Below are positions 1 to 7,617 of a stretch of 34,475 nucleotides of DNA, piece after piece. The notes under the pieces are model-generated. The model saw only the letters and a list, made by a program, of their open reading frames with translations, was not told where the DNA came from and made no database searches. Positions within the stretch are counted from its first letter, which is position 1. Every line of letters begins with the position of its first letter. The DNA lies in the IMG/VR virus record IMGVR_UViG_3300031730_000016, positions 1 through 34,475 of that record. One strand, given 5' to 3'. Made by a program: the position numbers and the translations under genes. This stretch comes from a virus.

Positions 1-127
1 CAAATGTTGCAATCTGGTTCCAGCGCTACACCAGCATGGAGTACGGCTACATGGCCGGCTACCACAACTCAGTATGATATTCTGTATTCTTCTGGAACAA
101 ACGTAGTTGGTGAAATTAGTACTGCCG
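1..127. repeat. Terminal direct repeat, left copy (circular overlap)
   Basis: These 127 bases are identical to 34349-34475. The tail-fibre frame passes through the repeat without interruption, so the two copies are the same piece of a circular or circularly permuted genome. A length of 127 equals a k-mer size commonly used by short-read assemblers. The repeat is therefore more likely an assembly overlap than a biological terminal repeat. Confidence 0.93.
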
Positions 128-783
128 TTAATGGTGTGCTCGTTACAGGCGGCACGGGAATTCCTAGCATTAGCTCTACTTTGCCTGCAGCCGTCCAAGG
201 AAATATTACGTCTGTAGGCGCGTTATCATCTGGCAGTCTTGTTTCTGGATTTACTCCAGTTACAGTTCCAATTGGGGGTACGGGCGCTACAAGCTTTACT
301 CAAAATGGAATGCTTTATGGTAATGGCGTTAGTGCAATTGGTGCTACTTCTGGCATGACGGATGGTCAAATAGTTATAGGAAGTTCAATAGGCGTTCCTG
401 CTGCTGCAAGTATAATAGCGGGTACAAATATTACTATAACTAATGGTAATAATACCATTCAAATTGATGCCTTATCTGGATCTGATATTGTATCCTTTAC
501 AAACATAACAAATGCCTCTACACCATATACGGCTTTAAGTACAGATTATTACATTTCTTGCGATGTCACGGCTGGAGTAATAACGGTTAGATTGCCTAAT
601 GCTCCAACAACAGGCAGAACGTTTGTAATTAAAGATAAAGTCGGTCTTGCTGCTACTAGTAATATTACAATTACCACGGTAGGAGGCATAATCACTATTG
701 ATGGTGCAACTACATTTGTTATGAATACGGCTTATCAGTCTGCTAATTTGATATTTAATGGGACTAATTATGAAATATGGTAG
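1..783 (+). CDS. Tail fibre protein, C-terminal part (continues from 33113 across the circular junction)
   Basis: This is the C-terminal 260 or so residues of a 672-residue fibre whose real start is at 33113. The ATG at 4 is in frame with 33113 (34352 in the right-hand copy) and is only an internal methionine. The sequence is rich in Gly, Thr, Ser and Ala and contains fibre modules such as PIGGTG followed by a short loop and a PAWS/PATTT strand. The last 95 residues change character (IVSFTNITNASTPY, then a TLPNAPTTGRTF-like beta region), as in a distal receptor-facing domain. The stop TAG is at 781-783. The next fibre-like gene starts 8 bases later, so the two are co-translated. The receptor cannot be deduced. 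Confidence 0.85.
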   Translation, partial: QMLQSGSSATPAWSTATWPATTTQYDILYSSGTNVVGEISTAVNGVLVTGGTGIPSISSTLPAAVQGNITSVGALSSGSLVSGFTPVTVPIGGTGATSFTQNGMLYGNGVSAIGATSGMTDGQIVIGSSIGVPAAASIIAGTNITITNGNNTIQIDALSGSDIVSFTNITNASTPYTALSTDYYISCDVTAGVITVRLPNAPTTGRTFVIKDKVGLAATSNITITTVGGIITIDGATTFVMNTAYQSANLIFNGTNYEIW

Positions 784-791
784 GGTGAATA

Positions 792-1940
792 ATGGCTTAT
801 AAACGTATTTCTCCAATTCCCGTAATTGAAGGCGGGACTCAATTAACTACGTGGGGAACAGCTTTTGGCTTGCTTTGTGCAGGAACAACAGTCACAAATC
901 CAGTTCAGGTTTTAGCAAGCTTAGGTGCTACAGGTACAATATTAACATCTCAAGGTGCTGGTGCTCTTCCAACTTGGACTACTGCTGTTTATCCGGCTAC
1001 TACCACTATCAATCAAATCTTATATTCTAGTGCAGCAAATAATGTTGTTGGTTTGGCTACTGCCAATTCAAGTGTATTGATTACTTCTGCTGGCGGCATT
1101 CCATCTCTTAGTCAAACTTTACCATCTGCAGTTCAGGGAAATATCACAAGTGTTGGAACAATCACAAGCGGAACATGGAATGGATCAGTAATTGGTTTAA
1201 CATATGGTGGAACTAATGCGAATCTAACGGCTGCTAATGGTGGAATATTTTATTCGACTGCAACTGCTGGGGCTATCTTAGCTCCGACTGCTACTGCTAA
1301 CCAAGTATTACTTAGTGGCTCTAATACTACTCCAGCTTGGAGCTCAGCTACTTATCCTGCAACGACCACAATTAATCAGATTTTATATTCGAGCTCGAAT
1401 AATGTAATCGTTGGGTTATCTACGGCAAATCAAGCTGTGTTAACTACTGGAACAGGCGGAGTTCCAGTGCTAACTGCTATAGCAACAAATGGTCAGTTAA
1501 TAATTGGTTCTACCGCCGGCGCTCCAGCTGCCGCAACTTTAACGGCAGGTTCAGGAATTACTATCACTAATGCTGCAAATTCCATTACCATAGCTTCTAC
1601 GACTGGTAGTTTAACGTGGACAGATGTAACGGGAGCTACTCAAACATTAGCAGCAGCTAATGGTTATATTACCAACAGAAGTGGTGGAGTTACATATACA
1701 TTACCTGCCTCTGGAACACTAGGTGACTTAATCAGAATAGTGGGATTACTTGGATTATCTACTATTGCACAAAACGCTAATCAACAAATTGTAACCGGCT
1801 CGGATTCTAGCACTATTGGAGCATCTGGTACTGTTGTTGGAACTAACGTCGGCGATTGTATAGAATTAATTTGTATAACCGCAGGTGCTTCTACTGTATG
1901 GCGTACTTCATCTATGATGGGAAATTGGACCACTACTTAA
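792..1940 (+). CDS. Second tail fibre-like protein, paralogous to the upstream fibre
   Basis: This 382-residue low-complexity beta-rich protein has the same modules as the 33113-783 fibre: GTWN, then IGLTYGGTNANL, then a LLSGSNTTPAWS and QILYSS motif. It carries two full or partial copies of the PATTTINQILYSS unit (about residues 68-80 and 188-202). The N-terminus contains the EGGTQLTTWGT element typical of phage fibre repeats, and the C-terminal 110 residues are a different beta domain. It starts 8 bases after the fibre stop with an AGGGTG ribosome site. It is probably a fibre partner, a shortened duplicate, or an alternative distal adhesin. It lacks the N-terminal attachment domain seen at 33113 and 3719, so it may bind the other fibre rather than the tail. 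Confidence 0.75.
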   Translation: MAYKRISPIPVIEGGTQLTTWGTAFGLLCAGTTVTNPVQVLASLGATGTILTSQGAGALPTWTTAVYPATTTINQILYSSAANNVVGLATANSSVLITSAGGIPSLSQTLPSAVQGNITSVGTITSGTWNGSVIGLTYGGTNANLTAANGGIFYSTATAGAILAPTATANQVLLSGSNTTPAWSSATYPATTTINQILYSSSNNVIVGLSTANQAVLTTGTGGVPVLTAIATNGQLIIGSTAGAPAAATLTAGSGITITNAANSITIASTTGSLTWTDVTGATQTLAAANGYITNRSGGVTYTLPASGTLGDLIRIVGLLGLSTIAQNANQQIVTGSDSSTIGASGTVVGTNVGDCIELICITAGASTVWRTSSMMGNWTTT

Positions 1941-1953
1941 ATAGGGAAATGCT

Positions 1954-2640
1954 ATGACTGTTGTTTCAAATTCTATAAATGGTTCTTTAAAGAGCGTTCA
2001 GGTTTTCACTTCAGGAACTGCTGCAACTTATACAAAACCGGCTAATATTAGAAATATACTGGTCGAGTGTCTTGGTGGCGGAGGCGGAGGTGGTGGCGTT
2101 ACTTGTCTTGCTGGTGCTTTTGCATCCTCTGCTGGTGGAGGAGGTGCTGGAGGGTATTGTAGAAGACTGATTACATCTGCCGCTGGAACTTATACCTATA
2201 CAGTTGGACCTGGTGGCGCTGGCGGCACATCTTTTTCTGTAAATGGTTCAGCTGGAACAGCAACAACATTTAGCGGGGGAACTATGTCTGCGGGTGGTGG
2301 TGCCGGTGGTGGTTCGAGTGCTGCATTTTCTGTTGCAGTTGCCAGCGGTTCCGGTGGAGCAGGAGGTTCTTCCTCAGGCGGTGATATTAATTTCACAGGA
2401 CAGGCAGGAACGATTGGTGTAATTTATAGTACTGCTGTAGCATTTGGAGGAATAGGGGGAAGTTCCCATTATGGAGCAAATGGAGTTGCAACTGCTTCTG
2501 CAGCTAATACGGTAGCTGGAACAACTGCAGTAGCTAATTCTGGAAGTGGTGGTGGAGGAGCTTCGGGAACTAATTCAGGAACTAGTGCTTCTGGCGGAGC
2601 TGGTGGAAGTGGTTTAATAATTGTTTATGAGTATTCTTAA
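1954..2640 (+). CDS. Glycine-rich tail-tip/adhesin-like protein
   Basis: This 228-residue protein has an N-terminal beta segment (VFTSGTAATYTKPANI, about residues 16-32) that leads into LVECLGGGGGGGG. More than 150 residues of poly-glycine loops follow, and it ends GGSGLIIVYEYS. This is the architecture of the phage glycine-rich domain, found at fibre tips and as receptor-binding adhesins, where stacked polyglycine-II helices present variable loops. It follows two fibre genes, with a 13-base gap and an AGGGA ribosome site. That fits a receptor-recognition or fibre-tip role. The mirrored proline-rich frame on the opposite strand (2196-2396) is a shadow of the glycine codons. Confidence 0.75.
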   Translation: MTVVSNSINGSLKSVQVFTSGTAATYTKPANIRNILVECLGGGGGGGGVTCLAGAFASSAGGGGAGGYCRRLITSAAGTYTYTVGPGGAGGTSFSVNGSAGTATTFSGGTMSAGGGAGGGSSAAFSVAVASGSGGAGGSSSGGDINFTGQAGTIGVIYSTAVAFGGIGGSSHYGANGVATASAANTVAGTTAVANSGSGGGGASGTNSGTSASGGAGGSGLIIVYEYS

Positions 2641-3366
2641 ATGTTCAAAGCTATTAATTTCATGGAACCGAAATATCAGGATAAACAAAGTCAGATTTCT
2701 CCTTTGGTTTTAGCATTGCTTGCCATGCAACAGAACCCTCAAAACCCAAATCAAAACCAACAACAAATTCCAGACGAATATCTTCAATATTTATTAAGAC
2801 AACAAGGTCAACAAGAGGAAGAGCCGTATAATCCACTTGGTAACCAAGAGCAAATGTTGGCCAGAATTCGCCAGCCTAGCAAGTTCTCAAATCCTATGTC
2901 CGAATTTGAGGGCGAAGATACTGGTGATTTAATGAGTAGATTAAGGCAGAGAGAATCTGGAGGCGATTATGGCGTTAGAAATAAGCTTGGATATTCTGGT
3001 GCCTATCAATTCGGAGCACCCGCACTAGAGACTGTTGGTATGTTAAAGCCTGGCACAGGCAGATATGGAAATAAAGCTTTGCAAAATCCTGAAAACTGGA
3101 CCATTCCTGGTGGTCTAGAACAATATATGTCTAATCCAGCTATTCAAGATGAGGCTATGAGAAGACTAATGAGCGCTAACAAGCAATCATTAACAAAAAT
3201 GGGTTTAATAAATAGAAATACGAGTCCTCAAGATGTAAATGGAATGCTTGCTGCAGCACATTTATCTGGGCCTGGTGGAGTTAAAAAAATGATGCGAGGT
3301 GAAAATCCTCGAGATGCATTTGGCACCGGTGCAAGGGAATACTATAATCTAGGAAGGAGAGGTTAA
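2641..3366 (+). CDS. Virion-associated lytic transglycosylase-like protein
   Basis: This 241-residue protein starts directly after the previous stop. Residues 1-80 are glutamine- and asparagine-rich and disordered, with a short hydrophobic patch at 21-29. From residue 100 there is a lysozyme/transglycosylase-like core: RQRESGGDYG, with Glu105 the likely catalytic acid, and GYSGAYQFG at 118-125. A helical region with an AAHLSGPGG motif follows. These are hallmarks of virion peptidoglycan hydrolases that open the cell wall during DNA entry. Its position after the fibres and among late genes supports a virion role rather than endolysis. A separate endolysin candidate lies at 5616. Substrate specificity is inferred, not shown. 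Confidence 0.68.
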   Translation: MFKAINFMEPKYQDKQSQISPLVLALLAMQQNPQNPNQNQQQIPDEYLQYLLRQQGQQEEEPYNPLGNQEQMLARIRQPSKFSNPMSEFEGEDTGDLMSRLRQRESGGDYGVRNKLGYSGAYQFGAPALETVGMLKPGTGRYGNKALQNPENWTIPGGLEQYMSNPAIQDEAMRRLMSANKQSLTKMGLINRNTSPQDVNGMLAAAHLSGPGGVKKMMRGENPRDAFGTGAREYYNLGRRG

Positions 3367-3513
3367 ATGCCATTAGTTAAAGGGAAGTCTAAAAAGATAA
3401 TTTCAGAAAATATAGCGGAGCTTCGAAGTTCGGGACGTCCCGAAAAACAAGCAATAGCAGTTGCAATGTCAGAAGCGGGAAAATCTAAGCGCAAAAAAGG
3501 GAAAAAGAAATGA
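3367..3513 (+). CDS. Small basic phage protein (48 aa), SGRPEKQA motif
   Basis: This small ORF starts ATGCCATTAGTT one base after the previous stop. The 48 residues begin [10 protein letters not shown], contain [20 protein letters not shown], and end in a lysine tail. Short proteins with this S-G-R-P-x-K-Q-A...A-x-S-E-A-G core occur widely next to phage structural genes; their function is not known to me. The stop overlaps the start of the next ORF (ATGA). The basic tail suggests nucleic-acid or capsid-surface contact, which is inference. Confidence 0.72.
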   Translation: MPLVKGKSKKIISENIAELRSSGRPEKQAIAVAMSEAGKSKRKKGKKK

Positions 3514-3617
3514 ACTTAAAGAAAGTTAAAAATGTAGTTCCAAATAGAGAAATAAACGAAGAAATGAAAAAAGATGAAAAGAAAATGAAAAGCACAAAGA
3601 AGGGGAAAAAGAAATGA
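3510..3617 (+). CDS. Tiny lysine-rich protein (35 aa), translationally coupled
   Basis: The ORF starts at the ATG that overlaps the TGA of the preceding 48-residue gene. It encodes 35 residues, about 40 percent lysine, ending in the same KGKKK tail as its neighbour. The DNA around both stops is nearly the same (GGGAAAAAGAAATGAA at about 3500 and 3603), so a local duplication probably produced the two ends. Its stop overlaps the next ATG. No known function. Coding status rests on the tight ATGA overlaps. Confidence 0.45.
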   Translation: MNLKKVKNVVPNREINEEMKKDEKKMKSTKKGKKK

Positions 3618-3688
3618 AAGAGCAGCGCATGAAAGATAAAAAAAAGGATATGAAGAAAAAGGAAACAAAGGAAAAAAAGGGTTACTAA
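3614..3688 (+). CDS. Tiny lysine-rich peptide (24 aa)
   Basis: This is the third ORF in an ATGA-overlap chain, with 24 residues, more than half of them Lys, Glu or Asp. It may be a real micro-peptide or simply the tail of an A-rich stretch that happens to stay open. The overlap with the preceding stop favours translation by reinitiation; no other support is visible. Confidence 0.28.
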   Translation: MKEQRMKDKKKDMKKKETKEKKGY

Positions 3689-3718
3689 CTTTACGGATTT
3701 AATTTAGGAGAATGAAAA

Positions 3719-5287
3719 ATGGCTGTTTTATCGTGGACTACAGAAGTAACTGGTTTTGAAGGTATTATTCCAAAACTAATTTATATTGATACTAATGATA
3801 CTTTCGCTACTATTACAGCGGCTGGTTACTTAAATCCATCAGTTGAGATGGGCATGGAGTTTACCAATGATGCCATGGCATTAGTTATGTCAAACACTGG
3901 GCCTCTATGGTTACAGACTTCACTGGTTGGATCTAACCATAGTTTAGTTTCCCCATCAAATTCAACCAATGTTATTTTGCCAACTATTGCTAATCATATT
4001 GCTACCTATACAAATACTATAGGCACTTTAAGTGAAGATCCTGTAACTGCGATTTCAGGCGGAAATATTCAAGCTGGCTTGAGTGGAGTTGCCGGTGGTT
4101 TTATTTCCTATCCTGCAACTATGACTACTGGCACCTTAAGGCTAACCGCTACAAGTAGTGCAGGAGATTTTGCTACATTTATCACTAATGCATCTCAGGC
4201 TGCATCTCGCACTTATACCATTCCAGATGCAGGGGCAAGTTCTAGCTTCTTGTTAACCAATAATGCTACTACACAGACTATAGCAACTGGAAATTTAGCA
4301 CTAACAGTTGGTACATTGACGTTAGGTTCATCAGGTCATGCGTCTTCTTTAACCATATTTCCAGGAACAGCTGCTAATGGAACCCTCATAATTTCACCAG
4401 TTAATAATGCTGGTAATTTTAACACTACTATTAGCAGTGTAACTGGTCTTGGTCAAAGTACTATTTACACATTCCCAGATCCCGGCGCCGCAACTGCTAA
4501 CGTTTTATTATCCGCTAGTGGTGGAACTCAAACCATTGCGACTGGAAACTTAGCACTTACTGTTGGTACTCTAACATTAGGTTCTTCTGGCAATGCGTCT
4601 TCATTACAGATATTTCCAATAACCGCTAATAATGGTAGTTTTTCAATTATTCCACTTAATATTGCGGGTAATTTTACGGTTACGCTTAGTAATGCATCGA
4701 TTGGACAAAGTACAGTATATTCTCTACCGGATGCTGGTGCAGCCACTTCAAATATTGCCGTTACAACAGGCGCTACTGTTGCGAATAATTTCGTGATGGC
4801 TTCAGGAGTTGCTGGTCAAATTACAGACTCAGGCATACCTGTTGCAGGTTTACAATTAAATGCATCTGGAACTATAAGTGATGTAAATTTCCAAGGAATG
4901 TATGCGACTCCTGTTCAATTAATTCCAGCTCCTGCGGCTGGTTTTGGAATAGTGGTTTTTAGTGCATATCTCGAGATTGTGTTTGCTACAGCGGCTCCTG
5001 CAAATGGTGGCGCCATTATATTCCAATATGGAAATACAATTCATGGCGCTGGTGTAAATACTATCGCTAACGGTGGAACTTTGACTATTGCAGCTGCATT
5101 TGCCACTGGTGCTGCCGTCAATCAATGGACCACATTAGAGAATGGTACCAATATTGGCACCACTGCTTCTTCAACAACTACAGCATTAGGAGTGTTCTTA
5201 TCTAATGATACTGGTGCATTTACAGCTAATGGCGGTACTAGCTCAATAAGATATGCAGTAAACTATATGATAGTACCTATGGTTTAA
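3719..5287 (+). CDS. Fibre/appendage-like virion protein with internal tandem repeat
   Basis: This 522-residue protein is preceded by an AGGAG ribosome site. Residues 1-65 resemble the first 65 residues of the main fibre at 33113: GI(I/L)P, I(D/N)T(N/D)DT-x-AT, GYL, SV, ALV and GPxW occur in the same order. This is probably a shared virion-attachment domain. Residues about 187-271 and 272-350 are two tandem copies of a beta module starting TIATGNLALTVGTLTLGSSG; a third, more diverged copy precedes them (138-186). The DNA of the copies differs mainly at silent sites, so the duplication is old. The C-terminal 170 residues form an unrelated beta domain. It may be a second receptor-binding appendage or a spike. 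A strong terminator follows. Confidence 0.7.
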   Translation: MAVLSWTTEVTGFEGIIPKLIYIDTNDTFATITAAGYLNPSVEMGMEFTNDAMALVMSNTGPLWLQTSLVGSNHSLVSPSNSTNVILPTIANHIATYTNTIGTLSEDPVTAISGGNIQAGLSGVAGGFISYPATMTTGTLRLTATSSAGDFATFITNASQAASRTYTIPDAGASSSFLLTNNATTQTIATGNLALTVGTLTLGSSGHASSLTIFPGTAANGTLIISPVNNAGNFNTTISSVTGLGQSTIYTFPDPGAATANVLLSASGGTQTIATGNLALTVGTLTLGSSGNASSLQIFPITANNGSFSIIPLNIAGNFTVTLSNASIGQSTVYSLPDAGAATSNIAVTTGATVANNFVMASGVAGQITDSGIPVAGLQLNASGTISDVNFQGMYATPVQLIPAPAAGFGIVVFSAYLEIVFATAAPANGGAIIFQYGNTIHGAGVNTIANGGTLTIAAAFATGAAVNQWTTLENGTNIGTTASSTTTALGVFLSNDTGAFTANGGTSSIRYAVNYMIVPMV

Positions 5288-5341
5288 TCTTTATTGATTT
5301 GAAAGTTAAGTATTGCAATAATAGAGATTGATTATGGCATT

Positions 5342-5367
5342 GGGGGGGATGGTTCCCCCCTCTTTTT
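5342..5367 (+). terminator. Rho-independent terminator after the fibre block
   Basis: A G-run (5342-5348) and a C-run (5355-5360) pair over an ATGGTT loop and are followed by TCTTTTT. The hairpin lies between the stop at 5287 and the next start at 5384. It would end the late structural transcript; some read-through into the lysis genes is possible because no promoter is obvious between them. Confidence 0.88.
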
Positions 5368-5383
5368 AACCTTTGGGGGATAG

Positions 5384-5593
5384 ATGGACAAACAGAATTT
5401 AATTGCTAGAATAGAAGAAATTGGGAAAGCAATCGAGAATTCTTTGGCTCAACACAATGCTTTAGTCGGAAGACTAAATGAAGCTCAATTCATTTTACAA
5501 CAAATGGAAAAGTTTGAGCAGGATTTGGCTTCTAAGAATATTTCTGGTATTGTTGAGGACTGTACTACCATAGCTGGGGAAATAGTTTCCTAA
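5384..5593 (+). CDS. Small coiled-coil protein (69 aa), start of probable lysis cassette
   Basis: The start is preceded by GGGGGATAG. The 69 residues are almost entirely helical with heptad spacing (IARIEEIGKAIENSLAQHN, then LNEAQFILQQMEKFEQDL) and have no membrane segment. Proteins of this kind are common just before endolysin genes in phages, with no assigned role. The gene is 22 bases ahead of the putative endolysin, so the two are probably transcribed together. Confidence 0.65.
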   Translation: MDKQNLIARIEEIGKAIENSLAQHNALVGRLNEAQFILQQMEKFEQDLASKNISGIVEDCTTIAGEIVS

Positions 5594-5615
5594 TACTGTT
5601 CGATTTAGGAAAGTC

Positions 5616-6095
5616 ATGAGTATAGACATCAAACAATTTCATGATTTAATTCTAGTTCCAACTATGAATTCTGTTTCTCTTTATTCTAAAGAATCCTGTC
5701 AGCTTATTATTGGTACTGGATGCCAAGAAAGTCAATTTACTTTTTTGCATCAAGAAGGAAATGGGCCTGCTCTTGGATTTTTTCAGTGTGAATCTCTCAC
5801 TTATAGAAATATTATAAATGATGTTTTTTTGCATGATATAAATTTAAAACAAAGATTTCTTTCTACTTTGGGATATGAGATGATGCCAGATTTTAGTTTT
5901 CTTGTCTGGAATCTTAAACTTGCGTGTCTTGTTTGCAGACTTCATTATCATAGAATTCAAGAGAAAATACCTTGTGATTTACCAGGTCAAGCAGCGTATT
6001 ATAAAAAATATTACAATACAATATTGGGAAAAGCTACTACTGAAGAATATATTGAAAACTTTAATAAACATGCATCACACATATGGACAGACTAA
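5616..6095 (+). CDS. Putative endolysin/lysozyme-like protein
   Basis: This 159-residue protein has an AGGA ribosome site. The core IIGTGCQESQF (Glu38) followed 12 residues later by GPALGFFQCES matches the general E-S...G-x-(L/A)-G-(F/L)-x-Q layout of transglycosylase-like lysozymes. In that layout the first Glu is the catalytic acid and the G-Q motif lines the substrate groove. No signal peptide is present, so a holin would be needed for export. It sits between a coiled-coil gene and a one-pass membrane gene, as in a lysis cassette. The assignment rests on motif and context; a virion or regulatory role is not excluded. Confidence 0.5.
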   Translation: MSIDIKQFHDLILVPTMNSVSLYSKESCQLIIGTGCQESQFTFLHQEGNGPALGFFQCESLTYRNIINDVFLHDINLKQRFLSTLGYEMMPDFSFLVWNLKLACLVCRLHYHRIQEKIPCDLPGQAAYYKKYYNTILGKATTEEYIENFNKHASHIWTD

Positions 6096-6385
6096 TATCA
6101 AAATTTCTTAAAGAATTAATTTCTCCAGGAAATCATTTGATAGTATATTTTGTAATTTTAGTTACTTCATTATGTGTGGGATTCTTTTCTGCTCACTTTT
6201 TTAAAGGAAATAAACAAGCTAAAATTATTGAGGATTATGCTGAGAAAATTATAGAACGAGAAACAGGGATTTCAATAAATTTCGAAGAAATAGATGAAGA
6301 TATTTCTAAGCCTTCCACAATGAAGCTATCAGAACCAATTTCTGACCCATTTCCAGAATTATCATTTCCGCAATCTATGCCTTAA
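6083..6385 (+). CDS. One-pass membrane protein, possible lysis (holin/spanin-like) component
   Basis: This 100-residue protein overlaps the end of the endolysin candidate by 13 bases. Residues 18-40 (HLIVYFVILVTSLCVGFFSAHFF) form a single transmembrane helix with a short basic N-terminus. An acidic tail follows (IIEDYAEKIIERETGI and a Glu/Asp-rich end). The tail would be cytoplasmic or periplasmic depending on orientation. Location and topology suggest a holin, pinholin or inner spanin-like factor, but no family motif confirms this. The stop TAA at 6383-6385 overlaps the end of the opposing leftward gene, so this is where the late block meets accessory DNA. Confidence 0.6.
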   Translation: MDRLISKFLKELISPGNHLIVYFVILVTSLCVGFFSAHFFKGNKQAKIIEDYAEKIIERETGISINFEEIDEDISKPSTMKLSEPISDPFPELSFPQSMP

Positions 6386-6600
6386 CCAGCTGCCATCAAA
6401 AATGAATGAATTTGTCTCTGCAATGGACGATCTTGATTTGGTAATACTTCTTCATAAGTGATTACCGATTCTTCTTTAGAACTTTTTTCTACGATGTAAT
6501 TTCTAATCTGTTGTATTTTCTTTGATGAATCCCATTCTTTGAGATCAAGCAATCTATCTATAACAAACTCTAAATTATTCAATATTTCAGACTCTGTCAT
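6382..6600 (-). CDS. Leftward small protein, MT(E/D)(S/T)EIL family, copy I
   Basis: I chose the ATG at 6600 because GGGAG lies 7 bases upstream; an in-frame upstream start exists but has no ribosome site. The 72 residues begin MTESEILNNLEFVIDRLLDL and then become a basic helix, ending in a hydrophobic tail. The N-terminus matches two other leftward genes, at 8156-8377 (MTETEILLKM) and 29997-30077 (MTDSEILNRL). This shows a phage-internal family. No domain is recognised. It is convergent with the lysis genes and divergent from 6702. Function unknown. Confidence 0.62.
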   Translation of the reverse strand: MTESEILNNLEFVIDRLLDLKEWDSSKKIQQIRNYIVEKSSKEESVITYEEVLPNQDRPLQRQIHSFLMAAG

Positions 6601-6632
6601 AACCATCTCCCTTTGTTGACATATCGCGACAA

Positions 6633-6660
6633 TCGACATTTGGTACAAATTTAGTATAAT
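6633..6660 (+). promoter_or_regulatory. Sigma70-type rightward promoter for the 6702 gene group
   Basis: TCGACA (6633-6638) and a perfect TATAAT (6655-6660) are separated by 16 bases. The pair lies in the divergent gap between the leftward gene at 6600 and the rightward gene at 6702. A further TTGACA at 6616-6621 is not spaced for this -10 element. Confidence 0.6.
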
Positions 6661-6701
6661 AGAATTAGATGGAAATTAACAGAAAGTAAGGTGAATGAAT
6701 A

Positions 6702-6983
6702 ATGCATAGATACATGCCGGCTTGTCTTCAAACAATTGAATTGCTTGAGAGTCATATGCCTTCTATTGACTCTTTAGATAATGCAGATATTACAGTTCGC
6801 TTGCATTTGCATAAACTTCAGTTTTTAGTCATAAATGAATTGATGATATATCTAGGTAAATTTTCAGATTCTGGAAGTGCTGCTAATATCGAAGTTATTG
6901 AAAAATTACGAGAACATAAAAATATTATAAAAGATGTTATTGACATGATAGAAAAAAGTGAGAAGCCAGTTACGGTGAATTGA
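6702..6983 (+). CDS. Hypothetical protein (93 aa)
   Basis: A soluble, mostly helical 93-residue protein with an AAGG ribosome site and a start 41 bases after a TATAAT box. It begins MHRYMPACLQTIELLESHM and ends in a charged helix (VIDMIEKSEKPVTVN). No motif is recognised. It is the first gene of a three-gene rightward group whose starts overlap the preceding stops, which suggests one transcription and translation unit. An early role is inferred from its promoter. Confidence 0.6.
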   Translation: MHRYMPACLQTIELLESHMPSIDSLDNADITVRLHLHKLQFLVINELMIYLGKFSDSGSAANIEVIEKLREHKNIIKDVIDMIEKSEKPVTVN

Positions 6984-7300
6984 TGAGTAAATACATTGAA
7001 ATTATATGTGATGCCATTAATGACGCTTTAACGTATCAATCTTATTATGATGAAATAAATGAAAATACTACTCTCAGAATAATGGCTACAGTCGATGTGG
7101 CTATGTCTTATATTTCAAATCATTATTTTGACCAACGGGAATACGAAGATTTAATATTAAATATAAACTCATATAAAGGAGATAATAATTATATTCATAA
7201 CATGTTCGAAAGGTTAGAAGATTACCACAAGGAATCTTTGGAAGAATGCGAGAAAGACCCAGCTTGGAAAAAGTTTGATAATGGGATGGGTAGTGGATAA
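6983..7300 (+). CDS. Hypothetical acidic protein (105 aa)
   Basis: The ATG at 6983 shares a base with the TGA of the upstream gene (TGATG). The 105 residues are acidic and helical with many Tyr, Asn and Asp (for example YQSYYDEINENTT and FERLEDYHKESLEECEKD). There is no membrane segment or recognised domain. It is the second gene of the 6702 group. Confidence 0.6.
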   Translation: MSKYIEIICDAINDALTYQSYYDEINENTTLRIMATVDVAMSYISNHYFDQREYEDLILNINSYKGDNNYIHNMFERLEDYHKESLEECEKDPAWKKFDNGMGSG

Positions 7301-7514
7301 TGGGAGTTCAGAATTAGAAGATATTATTAACACATTATTGCGATTGCAGGCTTTAAAGATTGAACGAATATTTGATCTTGTTGCTGATCAAATATTGATG
7401 ACATTTAGTTTCGAAAATATGCAAGAGATAATTGAGAGGCGTGATCAAGAAATTGCATTGATTAATGCTGAGACCGAAAAAGAGTTAAGGAAATATAAAA
7501 GTAATATTAAATGA
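7281..7514 (+). CDS. Hypothetical coiled-coil protein (77 aa)
   Basis: This frame overlaps the end of the preceding gene by 20 bases. The most likely starts are ATG 7281 or GTG 7293, and neither has a strong ribosome site, so the 5' end is uncertain. The protein is helical, with a C-terminal charged coiled coil (IIERRDQEIALINAETEKEL). Last gene of the rightward group; it faces the leftward gene at 7618 across about 100 bases. Function unknown. Confidence 0.5.
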   Translation: MGWVVDNGSSELEDIINTLLRLQALKIERIFDLVADQILMTFSFENMQEIIERRDQEIALINAETEKELRKYKSNIK

Positions 7515-7617
7515 TCAATTTTGTCATTCATATTTAAGCAGTTTTATTCGGGACGTTTTCAGATATTAGTTGCCTATATATTGTGATTATTGGTCTATAA
7601 TCCTTATAGGGCATATT

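Noticed and set aside
1-127. Biological terminal redundancy of fixed ends
   Set aside because: The repeat lies inside a fibre gene and its length equals a common assembler k-mer; a circular contig overlap is simpler.
2196-2396. Proline-rich leftward frame of 66 residues
   Set aside because: A mirror of glycine codons (GGN read as CCN) in the glycine-rich adhesin gene.
5902-6111. 69-residue frame inside the endolysin candidate
   Set aside because: A different frame of the 5616 gene, rich in Ile/Lys/Asn from AT-rich DNA, with no start signals.
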